NCBI GenBank assembly: GCA_016795425.1
Contig: JAEUHG010000028.1
Span: forward strand, 1-64,000
DNA: 64,000 nucleotides
Direction of reading: 5' to 3'
Source of the DNA: Verrucomicrobiales bacterium
GTDB taxonomy: Bacteria > Verrucomicrobiota > Verrucomicrobiia > Limisphaerales > CAIMTB01
Of the stretch, positions 52,944 through 61,804 are shown piece after piece. Each line of letters opens with the position of its first letter. The stretch's first letter is position 1. The position numbers and the translations under genes are program-made. The notes beneath the pieces were generated by a model. The model saw only the letters and a list, made by a program, of their open reading frames with translations, was not told the DNA's origin and did no database searches.

Positions 52944-53549
52944 ATGCGCACCAAGGGCGCTTTCATCCTGCGGGAGAACACCGGGACCTCCGGGCTCGAA
53001 CAGACCCTGCGAACGGCGGTCGAGACCCTCGCACATTTGGGCATCCCGCATCTGGTGGTCGGCGGCATGGCGGTGCAGGAACACGGTCACTTTCGGGCCA
53101 CGCTGGATGTCGATCTGGTGGTTCCGGATGTGCCTCACGCGGTGGACTTCGTGACTGCCGATTTGACGGGTCCGTTTCGCCGGTATCGCAACCTGGGTGA
53201 CACCGTCGTGGACACCCGCAACAACGCGGTGATCCATTTCCTGCCCGCCGGCTATGTCTTGCGGGCGGGTTGCCAGGTGCCGTTTCCTCAACCGGGCGAA
53301 CCCTCGGACGAACCTTGCTTTGTCACGCTGGAACAGTTGATTGCCTTGAAGCTCGACAGTTGGCGGGTATCGCCTTTTCAGCGCCTCAAAGACAAAGCGG
53401 ACGTTGTCGAGTTGATCAAAGAACGCCGACTCCCACGCTCTTTGGCTGTAGTGGAGCCTGTGCGGGCATTGTACCAGGAAACCTGGGATGGCCTCGACAG
53501 GGAGAAGCGAGAAGGTTGCCCCGACGATCCGCCGCGCGCGGAGATTTAA
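52944..53549 (+). CDS. Small nucleotidyltransferase-fold protein (MNT/AbiEii-like)
   Basis: 201 residues. The ATG at 52944 is preferred to an in-frame ATG 75 bases upstream because it follows TTGGAGG at a usable distance and the extra 25 residues look non-coding. The N-terminal region carries the nucleotidyltransferase signature: G40-G41-M-A-V, then HGHFRATLDVDL with D55 and D57 as metal ligands. LEQLIALKLDSWR and DKADVVELI follow, as in AbiEii/DUF6036-type proteins. Such proteins transfer a nucleotide to a protein or RNA partner, often as toxin or antitoxin partners. No companion gene is adjacent here. Confidence 0.7.
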   Translation: MRTKGAFILRENTGTSGLEQTLRTAVETLAHLGIPHLVVGGMAVQEHGHFRATLDVDLVVPDVPHAVDFVTADLTGPFRRYRNLGDTVVDTRNNAVIHFLPAGYVLRAGCQVPFPQPGEPSDEPCFVTLEQLIALKLDSWRVSPFQRLKDKADVVELIKERRLPRSLAVVEPVRALYQETWDGLDREKREGCPDDPPRAEI

Positions 53550-53606
53550 GAGTTGGCCTGCGGGCCTTTCTTGCGCTGGCTCCAACAGCGCGGCTTCCTG
53601 CGGTCG

Positions 53607-55970
53607 CTAAGGTTGTGACGGATCTGCATTGGTGGGGGCGGCGTTGGTCGGAGACGGAACGGCCGCCGCTGGCGCGGGAGTCAAACCGTAGCGTCGCATC
53701 AGTTCAGGGCTCATCGATGGCGCCGACGGTTGGGACGGATTCGCTGGCTCTGTCGACGGCGGTGTTGTCCCCAGGTGCCAGGTTACGAGCCCATAACGCG
53801 CCGCCAAAGCCGGGTCGAGCAGGATTTGCTGGGCACTGCCGGGAGGTGGCGTCGATGGGGTCGGTCGAGGTGGGAGTTCGGAGTCGGGGATGGGGGGCAG
53901 GTTGGCTTCCAGGCGCAGGGCTTCTCGGACCTCATGGGGAATTCGGGCCTGGCGCACGATGGTTTCGCGGTCTTCCACCGTGAGAGGCAGCGAGAAATTG
54001 CGATAGACCCATTGATGGACCTGGGGTTGGTCGGTGGTGGCCAAGGCGTTCGACGACGCGACGGGTGTCCAAACCAGCAGGTTGACTCCTCGGACTCCGA
54101 GCGGGATCAAACCGATCGTCGGCGTTCGCCACAGACGTTCCTCAGCACGTGATAGAAGGTCGCGATAGCGTGCGGTATCCCACGCCATGACCATGCGATG
54201 CTCATAGTTCGAGCGGGCCCGGTCCGTGGCCTGAAGGGCGAGGGCGCCGACGACACACGCGAAGAAGAACAACAAGGAGGCGACGATTTGGAGACGCAGA
54301 CGTCGCACCGCTTGCATAGGAGCGATGAAGTTCCTCCAGGAAAAGAACCAGGGCAGAACCAACGGGAGAAACACCAGGATGAGGCCCAGGATCGCAGTCC
54401 AGGGGCTCCCGACGGTGAGGCGATGGCGCAACGCCTCGATGCTGTCGGCTCCCAAGGCATTGGCCTGTGTGATCCAATGTTCGGGGTCTTGGCCTCCGAA
54501 CATGAGGTGAGTGGTGTCCGCGATGCGCGGGCCGATGGTCCATTGGAAGGTCAAGAGGACCTGGGTGACTGCGGAGAGCACGATGGAAAGAATGAGGGCC
54601 CGCAAGGTGCTGGTGGATCCCGAGGAGGCGAGGAAGGACATCGTGAATGCCCAGGCGCAAGCGGTCAGAACCAAGGGAAGGGGCGGGCGATCGACAAAGG
54701 GGCCACTTGGCAGAGCCACCGCGATGGTCCAGGCGGCAGGAACCGCCAGGAGGAGGCAGACAACGACCTTAAGCCACCACTGCAAACCGCGGCTCGCCGG
54801 CAACAGCAGTTGGCCATCGAGAGTCCCGAGCCGGCGTTCCTCAGCGAGCGAAGTGGCTCCCGCGAAGATCAGGGTCGCCGCACCAAAGAGGATCACCAGT
54901 CCATTGAGGTATTCCCGCAGGTAGGAAATGCTCATTTGGTTCGCCAGATTCGCGACGAGCAGCGCGGACACCAACGATAGGCCAAGCGTGGCCCAGGTGA
55001 CGGTTTGCAGTCGGATCTCTTTCAACAGCAATTTCCAAACCGGCCCCCGAGGAAAGGCGGGTGCGAGCCAGCTGCAGCGGATCCCCTGGGCGAAGATCCC
55101 CTCGCGCTCCAGGGATGCGCCGTCACGAGCTTCGAGACGGATCCATCGGCGAAGGGTTCCCCAAAGGCCGAGCGCGGCGCCGACCGGGGGAAGCACGGTC
55201 GCCAGGACAGAACTCACCCCGGAGACCCACGTTCTCAGGTTCGGGTAGTGCTCTGGGTCGGCATCGCTGAGGGAGTATCCTTGAGCCGCCAACCAGCCCC
55301 AGACCACGGCGATCACCAGCGGAACCACGCCGGCGAACACCATGCCGGGCAACACCCCACGCGTGACGAGGGTCCACCACGGGGTTGTGCCCGCAACCGC
55401 AAATCCGATGGCCAAACCGATCAACACGTCGATCGAGGGTTCAAAGGACCCCAGGGTCGACTGCCATGCCACCAGGAAGAGGACAGTGTGCGTCCCCACC
55501 GCCAGGCCAAGCATCTGAAGCTTCTCCGTCGCGATTCGACGTCGATCGACGGGTTGGGTGAGCAGTGCCGCCAGGGTTCGGTGCTGGAACTCGATACCGA
55601 AGGGGATCGCCGCCAGGAGGGCGCACGTCGCCGTGTAAACGATCATGGCCACCGTGGGGCTGATGGAATCCACCACCAGCGGAACCTGCGCCACGAAGAG
55701 GCTCGCCAGCCAAGGGCCGAGCAATTGCTCGGCCTCCTTGCGCCGGTGGCGCCCCAGGGACTCGAGGAACGAGGGCAACCCCAGGGCGATCACCGACCCG
55801 GCGAGGGTGAGCACGATCAACCAGCCCATTTTCCAAGCAAGAAAGTCATACCAGGACGATTCCGAAAGGACGCGGTTGAGGCTGACAAGGAGAGGCAGGA
55901 CGGGGAGCAGCAGCGCCACGTAGCTCACTGGGATACGAAAGACTCGGGGTGAGGCCAGGCTAAGGGTCAT
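53607..55970 (-). CDS. ABC-2-like permease, third paralogue
   Basis: 787 residues from the ATG at 55970 (an upstream in-frame start is less likely). It has roughly twelve hydrophobic segments in two halves. Landmarks shared with the two upstream permeases are IPFGIEFQHRTLAALLTQP, TRGVLPGMVF, KEIRLQTVT and SLAEERRLGTLDGQLLLPAS. After the last membrane segment comes a ~180-residue tail with the shared element SLPLTVEDRETIV...RIPHEVREALRLEA. A Pro/Thr/Ser-rich end contains ALAARYGL and ELMRRYGL. It is the last gene of the GntR-ABC operon, 31 bases after the second permease. The substrate is not known. Confidence 0.85.
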   Translation of the reverse strand: MTLSLASPRVFRIPVSYVALLLPVLPLLVSLNRVLSESSWYDFLAWKMGWLIVLTLAGSVIALGLPSFLESLGRHRRKEAEQLLGPWLASLFVAQVPLVVDSISPTVAMIVYTATCALLAAIPFGIEFQHRTLAALLTQPVDRRRIATEKLQMLGLAVGTHTVLFLVAWQSTLGSFEPSIDVLIGLAIGFAVAGTTPWWTLVTRGVLPGMVFAGVVPLVIAVVWGWLAAQGYSLSDADPEHYPNLRTWVSGVSSVLATVLPPVGAALGLWGTLRRWIRLEARDGASLEREGIFAQGIRCSWLAPAFPRGPVWKLLLKEIRLQTVTWATLGLSLVSALLVANLANQMSISYLREYLNGLVILFGAATLIFAGATSLAEERRLGTLDGQLLLPASRGLQWWLKVVVCLLLAVPAAWTIAVALPSGPFVDRPPLPLVLTACAWAFTMSFLASSGSTSTLRALILSIVLSAVTQVLLTFQWTIGPRIADTTHLMFGGQDPEHWITQANALGADSIEALRHRLTVGSPWTAILGLILVFLPLVLPWFFSWRNFIAPMQAVRRLRLQIVASLLFFFACVVGALALQATDRARSNYEHRMVMAWDTARYRDLLSRAEERLWRTPTIGLIPLGVRGVNLLVWTPVASSNALATTDQPQVHQWVYRNFSLPLTVEDRETIVRQARIPHEVREALRLEANLPPIPDSELPPRPTPSTPPPGSAQQILLDPALAARYGLVTWHLGTTPPSTEPANPSQPSAPSMSPELMRRYGLTPAPAAAVPSPTNAAPTNADPSQP

Positions 55971-56001
55971 GGTGGGGAGGGGGTGATGCTGTGGATGACG
56001 T

Positions 56002-58071
56002 TCAAGGCGCGGGTTCGCTGGCAACCTCGCGTCGCAGCGCCTCACGCAGGGCTTCATCAATGCGGGTCCCCTCGATTACCAGACGCCGGTCGGCGTCGGA
56101 AAGGGGCAGCGGGAACCAGGCCCAACGGCCGGTGGCGGTCTTTCGGACACGGCGTTGCCCCACGTCGGCCGATGGAATCAGCTCGAGTTCCACGGCCCGA
56201 CTCCAAACCCATTGGCGGTTCTGGCGGTACCGTTGTTGCAGTTCGATGTCCGTGGGTCCGAGTCGCTTGGACCACTGGGCGTGATGCCATGAGGCCACCA
56301 GCAGTTCGGCCTCGGATTTGCGGTGGAAAACCCAGATGGCGTTGGCGCAACTGAGTGCCGTGCTGACGATTAGGCTCACGGCCATCACCAGATTCTGACG
56401 ACGCCACTGATGCTCCGCCTGCGCGGGACGGTCAAAATTGCGTCGCGCCAGGATCAGCGCGACTCCCAATGGGAGCACGGCAAGAGCCGCGCCGATGGCG
56501 AACACCCTTGGATTGAAGGCCTCGAGCTTCCCGGCGCGTTGCACCATCGCCTCGATCGCGGGTAGCCCAAGGGCTTGTGCCTTTCGTAGCCAAACCTCCT
56601 GGGCGGCCAAAGTGGGAATCTCGAACAAGTGATCCGAGATGCGCATGGTCTCGTTTCGGGTGTATTGACTGGCGAGCTGCAGGACGATGGCCGCACCCGC
56701 CGTCCAAGCGATGGCCCAGAGGAGCGCCTTGAGCGGATGGGCCCGTGCCGAAGACGACCAACACGCAAAGGGAAAGGAGGCCAATAGGCACCAGATGGTC
56801 AGGGCCAGGGCAGCGTCGCCGGAACCGCGTGGCAGTTGTGCGCGAAGTGCGATCGCGCCGATGCCGATCGCCAGTCCTGCGAGTCCGGCGGCGACAGTGA
56901 ATTTGATCCACCATTGAACGGTGAGGGACGCGGGGATGAGGAGTTGGGAATCGCGGGTGCCCAGTCGCTGTTCCTCGGCAATCATTGTGACACCGGAAAG
57001 CAGGGCGATGGTTCCGCAGAGGAGGATCAGACCGTAGGTCAGTGTCTCCTGTTGCAGGTTTGCGCGATGATTCCAGACCTCTGCTGCCGCCAACGGAATC
57101 AGCAATGCGACGGCGATCAAGGTGACCGACTGGAGGCGAAGTTCCTTGACCCAGAGTTGCGCCAGGCTGCCGCGCCGGCGTTGGTGCGTCTGGACGCCTC
57201 GTCGCGGTCCGCGCAGGAAAAGTCCCGCGCCCAGCTCGAATTGCCCGTCCGCTGCCTCGAGGCAGTTCCATTTGCGGTAGCTACCAATGAGTGCGGCTGC
57301 GGCGTAGAGCGGAAACAGTCCCCAAATGACACCGGTACTCACCCACTGGATCAATCGCTCGGCTTCTGGAGTCGACTCAGGCCAGCTCACCCAATGCGCG
57401 ACGGCGATCACCGGAATCAACGCCAGGGCTGGAAGAGTCATCGAGAAGACGAGGCCAGGCAGCATTCCGCGCGCAAGGAGTGTCAGCCACGGCGTGGCCG
57501 CCCATGCCACCAAGACACCCAGCGCCAAAACGCGAATCAGTGGCCAGTCCAGGTCGTAACCACAAGCCAGCCAGGAAAGGAGCAACAGAATGCCGCCGGT
57601 GCTCAGAGCAACGCCGGGGACCATCATCTTGATCCACCAAATTCGCGAGCGCAGGGTCGGTTGGCTCAGAAGGTGGCCAACTGTGCGGTGCTGAAATTCC
57701 ACGCCGAATGGGATGGCGGAAAGGAGAAGCGCGCTCGCCATCAGAACCACCGCCCCAAACGCGTCCCCGTCTTTCGGATCCAGCACCGAGCATTGTCCGG
57801 CCAGCATCAGGATCATCCAGGGCCAGCGAAGTTGCTCGATCTCTTTGCGAATCAAAGCGGGCTGCCTCGCGATCCAACCGGGTAATCGAAAGGCGAGGAC
57901 TCCGGCCGCGAGGCATAACCAAACCAGGCTCAAGGCCTGAATTGGACCCGATGCCCTTTCGATGCCCGCGACGTCCAGCCATGTCGCAGTCCAGGGAAGG
58001 ACCGGCAGGAGCAACAGGAGATGCCAGGCCTTGGTTCGGCCCAACCTGGGAATGGGAAGCGCGAAGGTCAT
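56002..58071 (-). CDS. ABC-2-like permease, second paralogue
   Basis: 689 residues, ATG at 58071, 21 bases after the first permease. It has the same membrane layout and landmarks (IPFGVEFQHRTVGHLLSQP, ARGMLPGLVF, KELRLQSVT, MIAEEQRLGTRDSQLLIPAS). The tail stops right after the shared element PLSDADRRLVIEGTRIDEALREALRREVASEP. The Pro-rich extension and RYGL motifs present in the other two are missing. As a long duplicated-type permease it probably forms a hetero-oligomer with its neighbours and the shared ATPase. Confidence 0.85.
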   Translation of the reverse strand: MTFALPIPRLGRTKAWHLLLLLPVLPWTATWLDVAGIERASGPIQALSLVWLCLAAGVLAFRLPGWIARQPALIRKEIEQLRWPWMILMLAGQCSVLDPKDGDAFGAVVLMASALLLSAIPFGVEFQHRTVGHLLSQPTLRSRIWWIKMMVPGVALSTGGILLLLSWLACGYDLDWPLIRVLALGVLVAWAATPWLTLLARGMLPGLVFSMTLPALALIPVIAVAHWVSWPESTPEAERLIQWVSTGVIWGLFPLYAAAALIGSYRKWNCLEAADGQFELGAGLFLRGPRRGVQTHQRRRGSLAQLWVKELRLQSVTLIAVALLIPLAAAEVWNHRANLQQETLTYGLILLCGTIALLSGVTMIAEEQRLGTRDSQLLIPASLTVQWWIKFTVAAGLAGLAIGIGAIALRAQLPRGSGDAALALTIWCLLASFPFACWSSSARAHPLKALLWAIAWTAGAAIVLQLASQYTRNETMRISDHLFEIPTLAAQEVWLRKAQALGLPAIEAMVQRAGKLEAFNPRVFAIGAALAVLPLGVALILARRNFDRPAQAEHQWRRQNLVMAVSLIVSTALSCANAIWVFHRKSEAELLVASWHHAQWSKRLGPTDIELQQRYRQNRQWVWSRAVELELIPSADVGQRRVRKTATGRWAWFPLPLSDADRRLVIEGTRIDEALREALRREVASEPAP

Positions 58072-58092
58072 CGGATGGGTCGGAAAAGGGGC

Positions 58093-60270
58093 TCAAGGCG
58101 CCTTGTCGGTGTTCGTGGCCGTCGGACGGTTGGTCGCCTTGGAGGGTGCCATTAACCCGTAGCGTCGCATGAGGATGGTTCCGTTGAGGAGATTCGGAGG
58201 CGGCAGGGGATTCCCCAATCGTCGGGCACGCAGAGGATCATCAATGGGCGGCGGCGCTGGCTCCGGCGGCGGCGAGCCGGTGATCACGTCGCCCTCCGAG
58301 GCGGCCTCGCTGCGCAGGACGGCGCGCAAGTTCTCCGAGATACGACCCTGCTCGACCACCAGACGACGCCCCGCGCGGTTCAGTGGCAGCGTGAATGCCA
58401 CGCCAACGTCTTTGTGGATACCGGGTCGGTCATCAAACACGCGCACCATGATCTCCATGTCAAAGGCATCGGTTCGATGTCGCTCCCACAGTTCCTGTTG
58501 GCCCGGGGAAAGTTGGAGGAGCAAGCGCTGGACTTCAGCGGCGCGCATCAGCCAATGCGCCTCGGATTGTGCGCGAGTAACCAGGGTGTCAATCGCCGCC
58601 CCGGTGAACGTCAGGGCTCCGACGAGGCCAAGGCTGACCGAGGCCTGGCGGCTCCAGCGGGCGAGGCCGGATGGGGGACGGAGAAAGTTGCGGCGCGCCA
58701 TCGAAAGTGCGGCGGCAGCTCCAAGAACCGCCGGGAGGACGGTCACCCAACGCGAGCCTCCCCAATTCATCCAATCCAACTTCACTTGGAGGCGGGAAAG
58801 ATCCGCGTCGGACAGCGTCGCGGCCTTCTGGCGCAAGGCCCCATGTTCGCTGTAGGCATTGACTTGAGCATGTTGTCGGGCGGCATCCGGGCCGAGGAGG
58901 TTGCCGGCAGCCATGACGATCCAAAAGGCGACCAGGAACACGGCCAAGGTGTTGACCAAGGCGCTGAGGGTCGTTCGACTGGTGGTGGACGCCAGGCAAC
59001 CGATCGCGAAGAAGGCGAGACCGATCAATCCAACGTCGAGAATCTGACCGAGGACCCCATGCCAGTCGCGTGCTGTGCCTCCCGGAAGCCCGCCGTTGGT
59101 GACGTCAGGCAACATCAAGGACACCAAAGCGATGAGGGCGAGCCCGGCCGCGATGCCGATCTTGATCGACCACTGCCGCGTCTTCGACGCCGGGAGTACC
59201 AGCAGTTGGTCGAGTGTGCCCAAGCGGCGTTCCTCGGCGACCATGGTGGTGGCGGCTAACAGCACCGTCGTGAAGGCGAAGAGAAGAGAAACGGCGAAAG
59301 CCCACTCCCAGTTCTGCAACCAAGGCCGCGCCGCGGCGAACCCCACGGCAAAGAGAAGGTTCAGAACAGTGACCGTCTGTAACCGCAGTTCCTTGATGAT
59401 CGTCGAGATCGTCGGCGACCGTGTCGGCGCGGATGTCGTTGAGGAACGGACCAACGACGGCAGAAACACTCCGGTTCGCTCCGAGCCCGTGGATTCGATG
59501 GCTTCCAGTCGGTGCCAACAACGATTCCCGAAAGCCAGACCCACCAGACCGTAGCCGATCGCCCAGGGCCAGATTTCTTCGGGCGCAGGGAAATTAAGGT
59601 CCAACACCAGGCCGAGGCCCAAAATCACGGTGAGCGGCGCCGCGAGTGAGAAGATCATGCCGGGCAGGAGACCCCGCGTCACCAAGGTCCAGGTCGTCGT
59701 CGTGCCCCACGCCATGATTGCCAAGGCGAGCAACCAGAGACCGAGGTCCAAGTGCAGTTCACCCGTGCGCGCGGTCAGCGAGAAGGTGAACACCAGGGTC
59801 AGACTTCCCAACGCCCCTGCCAACAGCCCCATTTTTCGCCACCACGTTTCCCGTCGATCAATCGGTTGCGAGAGCAGGCCTCCCATCGTCCCATGGTGGA
59901 ACTCGTAACCGAAAGGGATGGCGCCCAGCAGGCACGCGGACAGCGCCAGCAAGATCATCGCGATCTGGATGCCGCTGTTATCGCCAGCCAGGAGCGGCGC
60001 TTGAACCGCGAAAAGGGACACCAACCAGGGAACCCGGAATGGATCGGCCTCTTTGCGCCATACTGGCGAGCCGTGCTCCAGGAAGTAGGGCAGTCCCAGG
60101 CCAACGAGCAGGCCCAAGGCGAACAGGGCGACGACGCTGCCCACTCGCGCGCCGGGGTCGATGCCCTCGGTTGGATAGACCAAACCGAGCCACGGCAAGA
60201 CCGGCAACAGCAGCGCCAGGTTCCAAAGCGAGAGGCGAATCTCGCGGCGGTGAACGACAACGGTGGTCAT
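58093..60270 (-). CDS. ABC-2-like permease, first paralogue
   Basis: 725 residues from ATG 60270. A TTG at 60357 overlaps the ATPase stop by four bases and cannot be excluded, but its 29 extra residues look non-coding. Landmarks are IPFGYEFHHGTMGGLLSQP, TRGLLPGMIF, KELRLQTVT and MVAEERRLGTLDQLLVLPAS. The tail has PLNRAGRRLVVEQGRISENLRAVLRSEA, then a Pro-rich stretch and ILMRRYGLMAP near the end. It lies 83 bases after the ATPase, in the same operon. Confidence 0.85.
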   Translation of the reverse strand: MTTVVVHRREIRLSLWNLALLLPVLPWLGLVYPTEGIDPGARVGSVVALFALGLLVGLGLPYFLEHGSPVWRKEADPFRVPWLVSLFAVQAPLLAGDNSGIQIAMILLALSACLLGAIPFGYEFHHGTMGGLLSQPIDRRETWWRKMGLLAGALGSLTLVFTFSLTARTGELHLDLGLWLLALAIMAWGTTTTWTLVTRGLLPGMIFSLAAPLTVILGLGLVLDLNFPAPEEIWPWAIGYGLVGLAFGNRCWHRLEAIESTGSERTGVFLPSLVRSSTTSAPTRSPTISTIIKELRLQTVTVLNLLFAVGFAAARPWLQNWEWAFAVSLLFAFTTVLLAATTMVAEERRLGTLDQLLVLPASKTRQWSIKIGIAAGLALIALVSLMLPDVTNGGLPGGTARDWHGVLGQILDVGLIGLAFFAIGCLASTTSRTTLSALVNTLAVFLVAFWIVMAAGNLLGPDAARQHAQVNAYSEHGALRQKAATLSDADLSRLQVKLDWMNWGGSRWVTVLPAVLGAAAALSMARRNFLRPPSGLARWSRQASVSLGLVGALTFTGAAIDTLVTRAQSEAHWLMRAAEVQRLLLQLSPGQQELWERHRTDAFDMEIMVRVFDDRPGIHKDVGVAFTLPLNRAGRRLVVEQGRISENLRAVLRSEAASEGDVITGSPPPEPAPPPIDDPLRARRLGNPLPPPNLLNGTILMRRYGLMAPSKATNRPTATNTDKAP

Positions 60271-60353
60271 GCTGGGAGTTCCTGGTTGAGCGTCGGGTGA
60301 AGGATGGTTCCGAACGCGGGTCTCGTCCGACACCGGGCGGAGACCCGGATGCT

Positions 60354-61247
60354 TCAAGCCTGGTCGGCCACGACAAAAATCTCCTCGAGCGACAGCGCTT
60401 CGGTGCTGACATCCTCGGGTTGGAATCGTTGAAGCTCGGCCACGACCTGTTCGGTAGCACCGTTGGTGACCAACTCGACTTCACGGCCCTTGCGGGATTG
60501 CTTCAAGACGCCGGGAAGATCGATCCGTGGCGGGTCGGAGGTGAACCGGACGCGCACCTTGCGGAACTTTGAACGCGCCTCGTCGGCATCCAGGGTCATC
60601 GTCGCCTTACCGTTCTCGATGATCGTAAACCGATCGATCAATCCTTCGAACTCGCTGATCAGGTGGGTGGATACAAAGACCGTGCGACGACCCGGGTCGG
60701 CGTCCTGGTAGGCCCCGATGACCGCTTCGATGAATTCACGGCGAACAATGGGGTCCAGTCCTGAAGTGGGCTCGTCGAGCACCAGCAATTCCGGTTCCGC
60801 GCAGATCGCCGCAATCAATGCCAATTGCGTGCGCTGTCCCTTCGACAACCCGCTCACCGGCTTCTGGGCGTCGAGGCGAAATCGATTCAGGAGATCGGAT
60901 TCCGCTTCGGTATTCCACCTGGACCGAAACGACGCGGAGTAATCGAGTGCCTCGCGGGCCGTCATCCAGGGATAAAACGCGACCTGATCCGGGACGTAGG
61001 CGAGGCGCCTTTTGACTTCGAGTTCGTCCTTGGCGGGATCGAGTCCGAAGACACGGACGCTGCCGGCGTCGGGGCGAAGCAAGTTCAGCAGGCACTTGAT
61101 GGTGGTGGTCTTGCCGGCGCCGTTGCGCCCGAAGAACCCGTAACAGGTCCCGGCTGGGACCGTCAGGTCCAGGCCGTGGACCGCCTCGGTTTTGCCGAAT
61201 CGTCGCACCAAACCCTGGATGGCAATGGCTGGAGTGGGGGAGGTCAT
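60354..61247 (-). CDS. ABC transporter ATP-binding protein
   Basis: 297 residues from ATG 61247; an in-frame start at 61304 would overlap the regulator gene. Walker A is GRNGAGKTT (40-48), the signature is LSKGQ (134-138), Walker B is LLVLDEP (154-160), and the H-loop His is H195 in STHLISEFE. The type is that of BcrA/YtrB-like exporters, with a ~90-residue C-terminal extension. It should power the three membrane proteins encoded downstream. It begins 28 bases after the GntR gene. Confidence 0.95.
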   Translation of the reverse strand: MTSPTPAIAIQGLVRRFGKTEAVHGLDLTVPAGTCYGFFGRNGAGKTTTIKCLLNLLRPDAGSVRVFGLDPAKDELEVKRRLAYVPDQVAFYPWMTAREALDYSASFRSRWNTEAESDLLNRFRLDAQKPVSGLSKGQRTQLALIAAICAEPELLVLDEPTSGLDPIVRREFIEAVIGAYQDADPGRRTVFVSTHLISEFEGLIDRFTIIENGKATMTLDADEARSKFRKVRVRFTSDPPRIDLPGVLKQSRKGREVELVTNGATEQVVAELQRFQPEDVSTEALSLEEIFVVADQA

Positions 61248-61275
61248 AGGATCAGTCCTGGCATTGGGAAAGGTT

Positions 61276-61689
61276 CTAATTGCCGGGCACGGGTTCGTTG
61301 TCACGGCGGGCGCTGCGGAAGTGCTCGATCCGGGCCCGAAGTAGGGACAGCACTTCTTCGTCGCGGACCTGGAGGTGGTGCGCCTGAACGACCACGCTGT
61401 CGATCAGGGGAACCAGCATTTCGGCGCGGGCGGCCTTGTGAAAACGCGTCTGGCCGTTGCGCAGGAAGCAACCCTTGCCCGGCCGGGTCTCGATCACGCC
61501 CTCGCGTTCGAGTTCAAGATAGGCTTTGGCGACAGTGTTGCGATTGACGCGGAGTTCTTCGGCCAAAGGCCGAATTCCGGGAAGGGGCTCGCCGGATTGC
61601 AGCGCCCCGGACGCGGCGGCCGCCTTGATTTGGTCCATGATCTGCGCATAGACCGGTTGGCCGAGATCGAATTGGACCTGGATCCGCAT
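61276..61689 (-). CDS. GntR-family transcriptional regulator, YtrA type
   Basis: 137 residues, ATG 61689. The winged helix-turn-helix occupies about 10-77 (PVYAQIMDQIK, LPGIRPLAEELRVNRNTVAKAY, LEREGVIETRPGKGCFL). The C-terminal part is only ~60 residues, the mark of the YtrA subfamily, which usually represses an adjacent ABC exporter until the right compound is present. It is the first gene of this operon. A palindrome overlapping its promoter (61703-61722) is the obvious operator. Confidence 0.92.
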   Translation of the reverse strand: MRIQVQFDLGQPVYAQIMDQIKAAAASGALQSGEPLPGIRPLAEELRVNRNTVAKAYLELEREGVIETRPGKGCFLRNGQTRFHKAARAEMLVPLIDSVVVQAHHLQVRDEEVLSLLRARIEHFRSARRDNEPVPGN

Positions 61690-61702
61690 AGGTGACGGTT
61701 AC

Positions 61703-61732
61703 TGTCATAGTACACTAGGACAGCTCTGTCAA
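61703..61732 (-). promoter_or_regulatory. Sigma70-type promoter overlapping a palindromic operator
   Basis: Read on the - strand, TTGACA (61732-61727, perfect -35) and TATGAC (61709-61704, 4/6 of the -10) are 17 bases apart. A 20-bp palindrome TGTC-n-TAGT-nn-ACTA-n-GACA (61703-61722; 16 of 20 positions symmetric) covers the -10 and most of the spacer. A second, shorter symmetric site GACAG-nn-CTGTC (61719-61730) touches the -35. Binding of the YtrA-type regulator here would block its own operon. The expected start of transcription is about 61697, only ~8 bases before the ATG. Confidence 0.75.
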
Positions 61733-61804
61733 GGGTCCTGTCGCGCGCGGCGTGAATGCGTGCGGTGGGACCGCGAACCGGTGAGGAGGAATGCGGGCGC
61801 CGGA

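Noticed and set aside
54198-54980. 260-residue + strand open frame in the permease gene
   Set aside because: It is the antisense of a clear membrane protein and is low-complexity in Gln, Glu, Gly and Arg; no domain seen.
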